From Haplosporangium gracile (Eukaryota > Mortierellomycota > Mortierellomycetes > Mortierellales > Mortierellaceae): a DNA stretch of 12,728 nucleotides. The notes under the pieces were generated by a model. It saw only the letters and a list, made by a program, of their open reading frames with translations, searched no databases and was not told where the DNA came from. The number at the start of each line of letters is the position of its first letter. The first letter of the stretch is position 1. The translations under genes were made by a program, and so were the position numbers. Below are positions 1 through 8,183 of the stretch, one piece after another. The DNA lies in assembly GCA_015499985.1 (NCBI GenBank), contig JAAAUF010000803.1, positions 3,200-15,927 of the forward strand, given 5' to 3'.

Positions 1-17
1 GATTACTGTTCGCTGCT

Positions 18-45
18 GGACACACGGACACGGACACGGACACAC
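18..45. repeat. GGACAC short tandem repeat
   Basis: Units GGACACAC, GGACAC, GGACAC and GGACACAC follow one another, then GCGG. It lies just upstream of the pyrimidine tract before the 149-490 ORF. Confidence 0.75.
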
Positions 46-148
46 GCGGTGCCCTTTTCTTACCTTCTCTTTCCTTTCCTCTCTCCATATCCTCATTTCG
101 CTGCATATCCTGCGCCATCTCTACTTTTCTCCATCCTTCATTCACGCT

Positions 149-490
149 ATGACTCTTTTTTCTTTCCCTCTCCATTTATGCATTGCTCGTTGTGTTGTGC
201 CCTTGGCAACTGGTGGTACCTGGAATGAACTGTGCCCCTTTTCCTCCATCCTGCGTCTGCAGGAGAGATCGGTCAGCCCACTTCTCATTCTGTTGCTGTT
301 TGTTGCACTCTTTCAAAAGTGTGTTCAAAAACAAACTAGGGGCTCGAACATTCACCCTCTCCATCGCCCAAAAAAAAACAAACAACAAACAAACAAGGTG
401 CGCATGCAGCACCCAAGCATCGCCCTTGTTCGTGACCCCTCAACTTCCCATCCATTTTTTTTGGCTCCCTTCGATCGCGTCACTAAATAA
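149..490 (+). CDS. Hypothetical 113-aa protein, doubtful
   Basis: I do not recognise this ORF. It starts with a true ATG, the first ATG after a pyrimidine-rich, G-poor tract (51-148, about 6 G in 98 nt) resembling the leaders of the two sure genes. The product would have a hydrophobic start, a hydrophobic segment near residues 43-55 (SPLLILLLFVALF) and a basic, Asn/Gln/Lys-rich second half built partly from an A-rich repeat (AAAC units, 370-396). The TAA stop overlaps AATAAA at 486-491. Against it: no domain, low-complexity segments and no C/G-ending codon bias. It could also be chance, or the first exon of a gene whose other exons I cannot see. Confidence 0.2.
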   Translation: MTLFSFPLHLCIARCVVPLATGGTWNELCPFSSILRLQERSVSPLLILLLFVALFQKCVQKQTRGSNIHPLHRPKKNKQQTNKVRMQHPSIALVRDPSTSHPFFLAPFDRVTK

Positions 491-3440
491 ATGTTCTCCT
501 CTTCAACATCAGACGTTTTTTCTTTCTCCATCTTACACGGTCATGCTATAATGAAAAGAAAAGAGCAAGACGTGAGCATGCAAACTCAACATTTTACTTT
601 TCGGCTGGGAAGAAGCGTGAATATCAGAATCATGCTCCCTCCAACTTACACCACGCCTTCCCAACCTGACGCAGGGAGTCGGACACGAGATTAAAAGAGA
701 AGAGGGGGAGGGGAGAGGTACCAGGAAGTGGCATGCTGACAGAGTATAGTCGGACAAGAAAAAATCAAAAATCCAAGCATGCAACCTCAACTTTGTTCGT
801 GTTAAAGAACGGGACCAAAGAAGAAATGCTGAAAAAAATTCTGAGCACTTTGCCGCAATGTATCTTTTCTCTTTAAGGCAGTGAAAGATCACAGAAAACA
901 GATGATCCATATGTCAGTGGAGAGAAAAGGCGCGTCTGCTAGAAAATCATACGATCGCTGGTCTCACCTAGATACCAGACAGGATGTGGATCACGTCTAT
1001 TTCTTTCAAGTGAGTCGTGCTTAGACTGTGCGGGATACGTTCTACAACCTTAGATCCCCAGAGAAACAGACGCCTGGGCGTAGAAACAGGAGGGAGTGAC
1101 ATTGGTTGCAGAGGCAAAACAAAGGAGGGGCGAAAGGCAAAAAAAAAGTAGAATTACGGGATCAAGGGCTTGCGTGATTTGAAGAGAGTTAAGCATTGGT
1201 GAGCGAATCGATTGGGAGTTCAGATGGTGACCCTCAACATATGGTTTACTAGTTGGGGTCCCACTTTCGCCTGGGTCTGTAAGTCACGAATGACAGAAAA
1301 ATAAATGGGCAATTAGGCAAGAAAGTGATATGGTTCCAAGAAGTCGAATAGAGACAATACGAGCGTGAGGCCTTAAGAAGCGAGGAGAGTGGACCAGCAG
1401 AACAGTTCATTGCGCGTGCGGGGCCCTTGTGCCAAAAGAGACAGACAAAAGCTCGGTCAACAACAATTGGTGGCCGAGGACGATCAGAGGCCATGGGTAT
1501 TGGGGATGTCTCTTTTTTACCCTTGGGTTAAGTAAACCAGGCCTGCTCCTCTGGACGGACCCACACGATCTGCGACTGGGTGTAGGTTGGAGTGTCCTTT
1601 TTTGAACGAGCAGGCGAACGAACGACGAAGATCGGCCGGATGAGCCGTCATTCGAGATGTGTTGAAGATATATTCAAGGCCCGGTGGGTGTGAACATACC
1701 AAATGCGGCTTCCATTTGTTTATGTTCTCTCGACGACCATCCATGCACAGAGATAACCCATCTCACTTTCACTCCCTCATGCCCACATAAACTCACAAAC
1801 TCCATTGCGCAAAATACATGCACCCAAACAAACGTCTAAATTAATGGACGCTCAAAAGGAAAATTATACGAATCCTCATGGATTCACCACAGAGAAGTAA
1901 GTGTGTTCTACAGACAGAGCATTGTTGGTCATTCTCAGTCCATATATGCATTCCTCGGTTGCTCCGTGAATACATCGCATTTGCCACCAGTGCAGCAATG
2001 CATGCATCAAACGGCTCTTAAACCCATTCGGACCATCCTTCTCTGCCCTTTTTGCATGGTAAAACCCGGATGGCGAGCTGGGTTCAAGCTGTCTGACCGT
2101 TCCTTTCCTCTCCTCCCTCTCCTGGAGTCCGCTTGAAAGAGTTGGCTGGGTCTTGTGAATCCACATTGCTCCAACCGGGATTGAGGGACAAAATGTCTCG
2201 AAAAGGAATATCAAACTGGGTCAACAAAAGTATCTGGCGACCCTGAGATCATCCCAGGTTGGCTACCTCCTATTGGCTACGCCTCGTTTCTACGGACACC
2301 CGGCATGCTTCAAAGAGGAAGAATGGGCTACCGCCTTGAAAAATCATCGCCTTCGCCACACACACAAACAAAGACACTGATGCACATACGCAAAAAAAAA
2401 AAAGAAGCGGCTGTCCAAGTTGAATTTCAGTGGCACAAGTACAACACTTAATTTCACAACGATTAAAGAAGACAAAATGTTCTCCACAAGCAAATGGTCA
2501 TTGAGTAAACATGGAACACCTGGCTGTCTGAAAAAGACAAAAAGTCCAAGTTGTTCGACAGGTTCAAACAGGTACAGTCCTCAACAGGTAAGACGGCGGG
2601 GTTACTAAGAGTGACCCCGACATGAAAGACACGGACAAAGTGATATGAAGTTGGCAATACATTGCGGTTTTTGGAATGCCGCCCTTCTTTCCCTTCCCCC
2701 TTCCTCTCATTTTATTTCCCCTCACCTCATGAAAGACGATGATGGTCGACTGCAGAAGGAAGTTAGGGGGTGGAGGTGCACAGTACTAGTAGCACGATGG
2801 AGTGCGACCCCAGCTTGTTGAGTGACGCATGATAATAAAAGATGGAGAAAGCCAATTGGGCCAAAACGACGAGAGAAGAGAGCAAAAAGGAGTCAAGAGA
2901 AGAGTGTCCAGAGATAGAGATAGGGACAAAGACTAGATTTGGGCTTTTCCCCCCTGTGAGTGCCCATTTGCCGGATCTGAAGCTGGCTTCAGTGGTTCTT
3001 TTTTCAGGTTCCAGTCCCGGATTTGAACCATTCAATTGATTTAATGAACATGACCAGCACAGACTTAAGCAAGGTTCATGATGATGATGAAGATGATCCA
3101 TGGGATGGGAATACAAAATCATCGCCTGTACAGCGACAATTTTTATTTGTTTTGTTTGCTGACTGCAAAAACAAAGGGCAGCCAGTCAGCCAGCAGGCCT
3201 ACAAGCCAGATCGGTTGGCTTCAGAATCGACCGACGGGCCATGTCAGTGGTGTCTCTCAAATACGAAGTCGGACGGGTGGCCCTTTTCTGGCCCTCTTCT
3301 CCTTCTTACTCGTAGTATGTGCCGTGGAAAAGTAAAAAAATAATTGTATCTCAACAATCGGCCGTATCACTCATTCAGTTAGTCGCCCTTGCTACCCTCT
3401 CCTCCGATCTAATCGCTTTCAATGGTTTTTTTTTCTTACA
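491..3440. other. Intergenic region upstream of the transporter, no confident gene
   Basis: There are several ORFs of 50-110 codons on both strands, none with a recognisable domain, suitable leader or C/G-ending codon bias. Among them are minus-strand 1249-1494, 1517-1744 and 1876-2169 (true ATGs, coding-like composition) and plus-strand 551-694 and 902-1021. The last 500 bases before the TATA box hold a GAT/ATG triplet run (3077-3098) and a CGG-rich patch (3215-3290) that could carry regulator sites. Nothing firmer can be said. Confidence 0.5.
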
Positions 3441-3448
3441 TATAAAAA
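3441..3448 (+). promoter_or_regulatory. TATA box of the transporter gene
   Basis: TATAAAAA stands 290 bp upstream of the transporter ATG. The sequence from just after it to 3738 contains no ATG and turns pyrimidine-rich about 20-30 bp downstream, which fits a transcription start near 3470-3480. The start site itself is inferred. Confidence 0.6.
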
Positions 3449-3469
3449 GCCATTGCGATCCGCCGGTTA

Positions 3470-3738
3470 TTATTCTCTTTTCTTTCTCCTCATCAATCGA
3501 TCCTTATTCCACTTTCATCCCCACCTTTTTAATATTTACTCCACACATCCTCCTCCTCCTTTCCTCCATCCCATCCCTTAATTCCTCTTCTTCCTCTTAA
3601 TACCATCTATTCTGAACAAGACTGCTCCAAACTCTCCACATCTCAATCGCATTCATTCCTCTCTCTCTCTCTCTCTTTTACTCTTCCTCTCCCACATTTT
3701 GAACACTTAAAAACGACACCCTCTTTAATCTTTTCATC
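3470..3738 (+). promoter_or_regulatory. Pyrimidine-rich, G-depleted 5' leader of the transporter
   Basis: From 3481 to 3738 I count only 7 G in 258 nt and no ATG. The tract is made of CT and CCT blocks and includes a (CT)9 run. The first ATG is the transporter start at 3739, preceded by TTTTCATC. Pyrimidine-rich promoter-proximal tracts are common in fungal genes. Here the tract supports both the start codon choice and a leader of about 260 nt without upstream ORFs. Confidence 0.65.
3659..3676 (+). repeat. (CT)9 microsatellite in the transporter leader
   Basis: Nine uninterrupted CT dinucleotides lie inside the leader, 63 bp before the ATG. Length could vary between strains. Confidence 0.9.
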
Positions 3739-5677
3739 ATGGACTCTCGAGAAGTCGGATTTCCAGGCTACATGATCTATTGTGGTCTCATGGCCTCAGT
3801 GACCTCATTATCCATTGGTTATGTTATTGGTTCGCCCAACGTCCCCGAAACTGCCATTCGTGGCAAAGATGGTCACTGCGACCCTGCTGCTCCCCACAGT
3901 GGATTCCCCGGGTGCTTCGAGTTTGCTGATCTTCTCTGGGTAAGTCTCTTTTATTACTTTTTGATATTTTGTAGGGAGAATAGAAAAAAAAAGTAACAGG
4001 TGTGCATTGTTATCTTTTTCCACATATCAACAAGAAGGCATGAATAACGTAACAAGAAAAAAAGAAGAGTGTAATGACAAGAAGAAAAAGGGTTTCCCCA
4101 CCCACAACCACAAGGACACAGCAATGCCTTTGTTTATGTTCGTTGGCCGTTTGTCACTCATTACTCCATCCCCCTCCCCCGAGACATGTGCGCATTGTTT
4201 ATCATGTTACACAGAGCACACAGAAAAAAGTGTTGGGAGGTATAAGAGCTATGTAATCTCCATGACGCACACAACCCACGGACAATTGTTTGGATTTCTT
4301 GGTCGTCCTATCTTGATTGCCCAAATATTAACGTTAACGTTTATCCGTGTCTCTTTTTTTTTTTTTTAACTATCCTAACAGGGTTTCGCCGTCGGTTCGT
4401 TCTGTCTTGGTGCCATGGTCGGTGGTCTCTCTGGAGGAACCGTCCAGAACATCTTTGGTCGCAAGAAAACCATGTTCATCAGTAACATCTTCTTCATAGT
4501 TGGTGCCATTCTCCTCGGGTTGACTTATCACCAGGCCCAGTTTATTGTCGGTCGTATCATCATCGGTTTCGCTTGCGGTCTTGGAGGTGTCGTTGCCCCC
4601 ACCTACCTCGGAGAGATCTCGTCCATCAGGAGCCGTGGTACCATGGGAGCCATGTATCAGCTTCTCATTGTCGTTGGTATCTTGATCTCCAATTTGATCG
4701 GTCTTGGCCTCAGCACTGCCCCCAAGTGGCGCATCCTTCTCGCCATCAACGGTGTTCCCGCCTTGATCCAGATGTTCTTGCTCCCCTCCCTTGTCGAGTC
4801 GCCCCGTTATCTCGTCTCCCAGAACCGTCTCGAAGAAGCCCGTGTTTCCCTTCAGAAGCTCCGTGGCTCCAACACCAACATTGAGCAGGAGTTTGCCGAC
4901 ATTGTTCAGTTGCTTTTGGGACGTGGTTCTTCCGCCGGTACTCGTCCCAACGGGGACTCTGCATTTGAAGAGTACAAGGCCGACCCCGAGGCCGCCGTCA
5001 CCCCCACCAACGCCAGCGCTTCCAGGAACTACTCGATTACCCGTCTTTTTACCTCCGAGTGCAAGGGTCTCGCACTTCTCGGAATTCTCATCCATTTCCT
5101 TCAGCAGGCTTCTGGTATCAACGGTTTGATCTACTACTCCACAACTTTCTTGGGAGATGTCTTCGGTTCCGGCAACTCCAAGTACATCACTGTCGGTGTC
5201 TCTTGCTGTAACTTGCTCTCCACCCTCGCCTCCGTCGCCCTGATCGATAGAACCGGTCGTCGCACTCTTCTCTTGATCTCCTTTGCCGGTGTCTCGCTCT
5301 CTTCCATCCTCTTGGTCATTGGTGCCTACGCCGATGTCGGTGTCCTGGTCGTCGTCGCTGTCTTCTTGTACACCGCCGCTTTCGCTATCGGTCTGGGTCC
5401 CATCCCATGGTTGTTGCTCTCCGAATTGTTGCCCACCTATGCTCTTTCCTCAGCCTCGGCCGTTGCCACGTGTGTCAACTGGGGTACCAACTTTGTCATT
5501 GGTCTTGTCTTCCCCTCGCTCAACAAGGGTCTCGGTAACGGTACCTTCATCCTCTTTGCCGCCATCACTGCCTTTGGCTTCTTCTACACCTGGTTCTTTG
5601 TCCCCGAGACGAGAGCTCGCTCCATCGAGGAGATTATGTCCGAGAAGGGTGTTGCCCCTCGCTCTGATTACATGTAA
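3739..5677 (+). CDS. GLUT-like MFS sugar transporter, two exons (3739-3939, 4382-5677), 498 aa
   Basis: This is a major facilitator superfamily sugar porter, expected in the plasma membrane and moving a hexose or similar sugar; the substrate is not deducible. Exon 1 (67 codons, ending in Trp TGG) joins exon 2 in phase 0. About twelve hydrophobic helices are visible, with TM1 near residues 10-31 and TM12 near 454-474. Family motifs seen are GRKK (93-96) after TM2, GRIIIG (124-129), PTYLGE (140-145) with R152, ESPR (206-209), QQASGIN (308-314) in TM7, N344 in TM8, DRTGRR (356-361), GPIPW (406-410), NWGTN (433-437) and PETRAR (475-480). QQxSGIN, the TM8 Asn, GPIPW and NWxxN match sugar-contacting positions of GLUT1. 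Two cysteines (C47, C59) lie in the TM1-TM2 outer loop. The TM6-TM7 cytoplasmic loop is about 30 residues longer than in GLUT1. Oddity: the Arg seven residues after E415 is Leu422. Codons end mostly in C/G. The start is the first ATG after the leader. The family call is very sure. Confidence 0.95.
3940..4381 (+). other. Spliceosomal intron of the transporter gene (442 nt, phase 0)
   Basis: The donor is GTAAGT directly after the Trp codon at 3937-3939. The acceptor is AACAG, ending at 4381. A run of 14 T (4354-4367) precedes two TAAC branch-site candidates (4367-4370 and 4376-4379). Splicing restores continuous helix TM2 in the sugar-porter family, so these borders are well supported. The intron is long for a fungus. 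It sits between the codons for TM1 plus its outer loop and TM2. Reading through the donor meets a stop at 3994-3996, so a retained intron would give an 85-residue peptide carrying only TM1. A 12-bp perfect palindrome (two AACGTT units) lies at 4330-4341. Confidence 0.93.
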
Positions 5678-5790
5678 CAACACACAATTTTCATTACTCT
5701 AGTATACATCATTACATTAGCGCTAGCTCATTACCCCCACACAGTCTGTAAATACAACTATTATTATTATTACTACATTTCTACGTTGGT
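5678..5790 (+). terminator. Probable 3' UTR and polyadenylation region of the transporter
   Basis: After the TAA stop the sequence becomes AT-rich. It contains AGTATACATC (5701-5710) and TGTAAATAC (5747-5755), which resemble fungal UGUA/UAUA efficiency elements. An (ATT)n-type run follows at 5759-5772. No canonical AATAAA is present here. The exact cleavage site cannot be placed from sequence. Confidence 0.4.
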
Positions 5791-5948
5791 CAGAAAGCAC
5801 AGTACTCGAAAAGGAACGATTGAACGAGGACGGGGAAGCATTGTGGATATAGAAAATGGATCGGTCTTTACTTTTTTCTTTTCTTCTTTTTTCAGGACCA
5901 ATTGAAATATGGATCCAAAACCGTTAGGTAATCTTCACAACAGTGAAG

Positions 5949-5990
5949 CAGCATATAGCAGTTAGGTAGTAGCATATAGCAGTTAGGTAG
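5949..5990. repeat. 21-bp tandem duplication
   Basis: Two adjacent 21-bp units (5949-5969 and 5970-5990) are identical except for the first base (C versus T). A further CAGCA partial copy follows. The unit contains GCATATAGC and GTTAGGTA; GTTAGGTA also occurs alone near 5923. It lies about 270 bp beyond the transporter stop, in the convergent intergenic region. Confidence 0.9.
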
Positions 5991-6183
5991 CAGCAAGCGA
6001 GCGGCAGTTGCGACACTGAAACAGAAGCAATGAGTGAAGAGAATCAGACAACCTGTCTACTTTTTTAATTAGCCCATCTTTATCCTCGGTCCGCATTCTC
6101 CGGAGACAAAACGGCTACGACGGTGCATGGCATGGAATCACAGCGAGTGGTTGAAAAAAGGGTCAAGTCAGGAGGAGTGGGGT

Positions 6184-6202
6184 AAAAAAAAAAAAAAAAA
6201 AA
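6184..6202. repeat. A19 homopolymer
   Basis: Nineteen consecutive A are followed by G-rich sequence (GAAGGGGGAGGGGGAGGG). Length may be unstable in replication and in sequencing. Confidence 0.9.
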
Positions 6203-6504
6203 GAAGGGGGAGGGGGAGGGAGGGGCGACAGGATGTCCAGGGAGACAGGAATGAAGAGATACAGCGATAAGCAACCTGCATCAACCAAAAAAAAACACAA
6301 TAGTCACATCGCGCAAACAACATGCACACAAAAATGGGAAGAGTGCTCACCCGACTGACTGACAAGACCAATATTCGCATGATAATCTAGAAAAAAATGA
6401 TGGGAAGACAACAACGACGACGACAACGACGAGGGGCTAACGGTGTTGCGTAGACTAGTGAAAAGGTACCTCTTCTGTCGGCTAAAAGGGAAAGTTGGAG
6501 TCCA

Positions 6505-6840
6505 TTGTGATTCGCTCTTTTTGGGTGTCCGCCAAGGGGGTGGGGAGATAGCGAGTCGGGGATAAGAGAGGTACACCTTAGAAACGACTGATAATAAAAA
6601 TAACGAATTTGTATGTCCGTTTTAAAAGGAGGGGAAAGGACCGGCCAACGTTTATGCGGGGCGAAGGAGGGGAAGGGAAGGAGGGGATTGGAGTTTGTCA
6701 GAAAGGAAAGGGTGTTAATTATCCTATAGAGGGAAGTAAGGGAAAGGATAGGAAGGAAGAAGGGAAGAGGCCGAGAGGCAAGAAAAGAAATGAAGGGTTT
6801 GCGAGAGAATTGGTATAGTACGTTGAACAAGCCCTTCAGA
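6505..6840 (-). promoter_or_regulatory. Orphan leader-like pyrimidine tract on the minus strand
   Basis: On the minus strand this 336-nt stretch is pyrimidine-rich, fairly poor in G (about 17 in the 220 nt from 6600 to 6820) and lacks ATG until 6505. It includes TTTTAAAA (about 6621-6628). It ends in a 7-codon ORF, 6505-6482 (MDSNFPF). The next ATG is at 6380 and opens a 70-codon hydrophobic ORF (6380-6168) that runs into a 19-base homopolymer. It looks like a promoter with leader for a minus-strand transcript, but no credible protein follows. Confidence 0.25.
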
Positions 6841-6917
6841 CTAATAGCCACGTAAGCACAATAAACGCGGCCGCTGGTCACTAATGAACACGGTGACCCC
6901 TCCCTGCCCTGGGTGCG

Positions 6918-6924
6918 TATAAAA
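6918..6924 (+). promoter_or_regulatory. Candidate TATA box on the plus strand
   Basis: GCGTATAAAATG matches the TATA consensus. About 30 bp on, a G-poor CAT/CAG-rich stretch (6948-6996) leads to GTAAGA at 6997, a possible splice donor. No ORF with a convincing start follows within several hundred bases. It may drive a noncoding transcript or be chance. Confidence 0.25.
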
Positions 6925-7884
6925 TGATCCAAAGGGTGTTTCACAACCATTCATCATCAGTATCACCCTCAGCATCATCATCATCAAACAGACCCGGGTA
7001 AGACACGTACGGATTGATCAATCGCGAAAAAAAAAAAAATAAACCTCGAGCCTCTCTGGTCTGAAGGGTGAAGGGCACAGTAGACTCTTGTTGCTTAATC
7101 GAGTCTTGGTGCTCTAAATGGAGTTGAATCGATGAACAAAGCAAATGATTCCTTCATCGCCATTTTTTGTGATTGGTCCTCTCGTCGGGAGTTGATCGCA
7201 ACCTCAAGTAAGATGAGCAAAAAAGGTCAAGAGAGATGGGAATGACAGAATGATGAACATGAATCAAACTCTTCGGAAAGGAGCAGAGGGTGTTTGCTAA
7301 CGGGTGTTGCTTCAATCAATAAACCCGTGCATTGCGCATGCCCTTGTAACCACCACCACTCCGCCCTTTTCCCCCTGCCCCCTTCTTGGTCCATTTTTTG
7401 CTTCTCCCTCCCTTGGTAAACAAACCGTTTTGGCATTTCTTGAGGGTTTTTTTTTGTTTCAAGGAACAACAACAAATCGCAGGGACACCATTCGCGTCTT
7501 TTTGGTGTGCTTTCATCTTGCGCTTGTTTGGCGTAACCCCACACGACACAATAAGGGCAAAAAAGAAATGATAATTATAGAAAAGGCCTCAATGACACTA
7601 AAAAGATGACAATAAACCAGGGCATGACAATAGTTAATTCGCGACACCAAATGATACAAAATACCCAGAAATAGCAATAGAACGATTAGGGCCGTTTTTG
7701 TCACATACGCGCATCATGCTGTAACGATCGTTCTCCTCCATACCCCTGATCCATCTCATTTTCGTTCCAAGACAAAAAAAGAAAACACAAAAGCAAGGTT
7801 CAGAAAAAAAAAAGAAATAGAAGCAATCAATGGAAAGAAGTATGCTGTTTTTGAAGTTTTTTTTTTTAATTCTAAGGTACTTCA

Positions 7885-7906
7885 AAGCTTCTTTTTTTTG
7901 AAGCTT
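7885..7906. repeat. Perfect 7-bp inverted repeat with a T8 loop
   Basis: AAGCTTC (7885-7891), eight T (7892-7899) and GAAGCTT (7900-7906) form a perfect short hairpin. It lies about 280 bp beyond the stop of the Kre9-like gene, in its downstream direction. A role in 3'-end formation is possible but unproven. Confidence 0.6.
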
Positions 7907-8183
7907 GGGTTGGATTGGGATATTAATGAGTCTGGAAGGGTGTCTATATTGACAAAAAGCGAACAGTACAGGAAGGTGGTTTTTTTTTGCTAAAGAGCGT
8001 TGGGTATCATACAGTGGAGACCACTACCAACGGTTTGAAAGCTCTTCCGCATCATGAATCTCTATGGGTGGGCGGAGGAGTTGGATATTTGCTGCAATTG
8101 AGGGAATGATGATGATGCTAATGACGGTGTTGTTGGTGAGAAAGTCTCTGTGGCAAATCCTGCACTAAACAAGTTTTGTTTGT

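Larger units (their letters stand above)
5791..8183. other. Convergent intergenic region, no confident gene
   Basis: This 2.4-kb gap lies between the two convergent genes. It holds the 21-bp duplication, an A19 run, a G-rich purine tract (6600-6800, plus strand), a CAT/CAG-rich stretch (6950-6990), a TATA box and the T8-loop hairpin, all listed separately. ORFs here are low-complexity (Phe/Ser/Pro or Lys/Arg runs) or lack an ATG. Confidence 0.5.

Noticed and set aside
337..360. tRNA-like T-loop (GTTCGAGCC) on the minus strand
   Set aside because: The flanking five-base arms are not complementary, and no A box or acceptor stem is found at the right distance.
3073..3162. C/D snoRNA-like boxes (ATGATGA and CTGA 85 nt apart)
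   Set aside because: No terminal stem pairs the flanks, and the C box is part of a GAT triplet run.
4007..4369. 120-codon ORF within the transporter intron
   Set aside because: It begins at a non-ATG codon and ends in TAA just before the acceptor. It has no domain, is Lys-rich then Phe-rich, and is fully removed by well-supported splicing.
4370..5095. 241-codon ORF on the minus strand
   Set aside because: It lies wholly antisense to transporter exon 2. The strong C/G-ending codon bias of the real gene keeps the complementary frame open. The translation is low-complexity Gly/Thr/Asp with no domain.
5283..5702. 139-codon plus-strand ORF in another frame of the transporter
   Set aside because: It is a Ser/Pro/Leu-rich shadow of the sugar-porter frame, which carries all the conserved motifs.
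6387..6950. 187-codon minus-strand ORF
   Set aside because: It is the translation of the pyrimidine-rich tract (Ser/Pro/Leu/Phe). It lacks an ATG start at its head and any recognisable motif.
6930..6962. Hammerhead-ribozyme-like CTGATGA...GAAAC on the minus strand
   Set aside because: The bases between the two core elements do not form stem II and the flanking arms do not pair. The CTGATGA comes from a CAT triplet repeat.
7304..7609. 101-codon plus-strand ORF
   Set aside because: It has no ATG start, is partly built from C- and T-runs, and has overlapping open frames on the other strand and in another plus frame.
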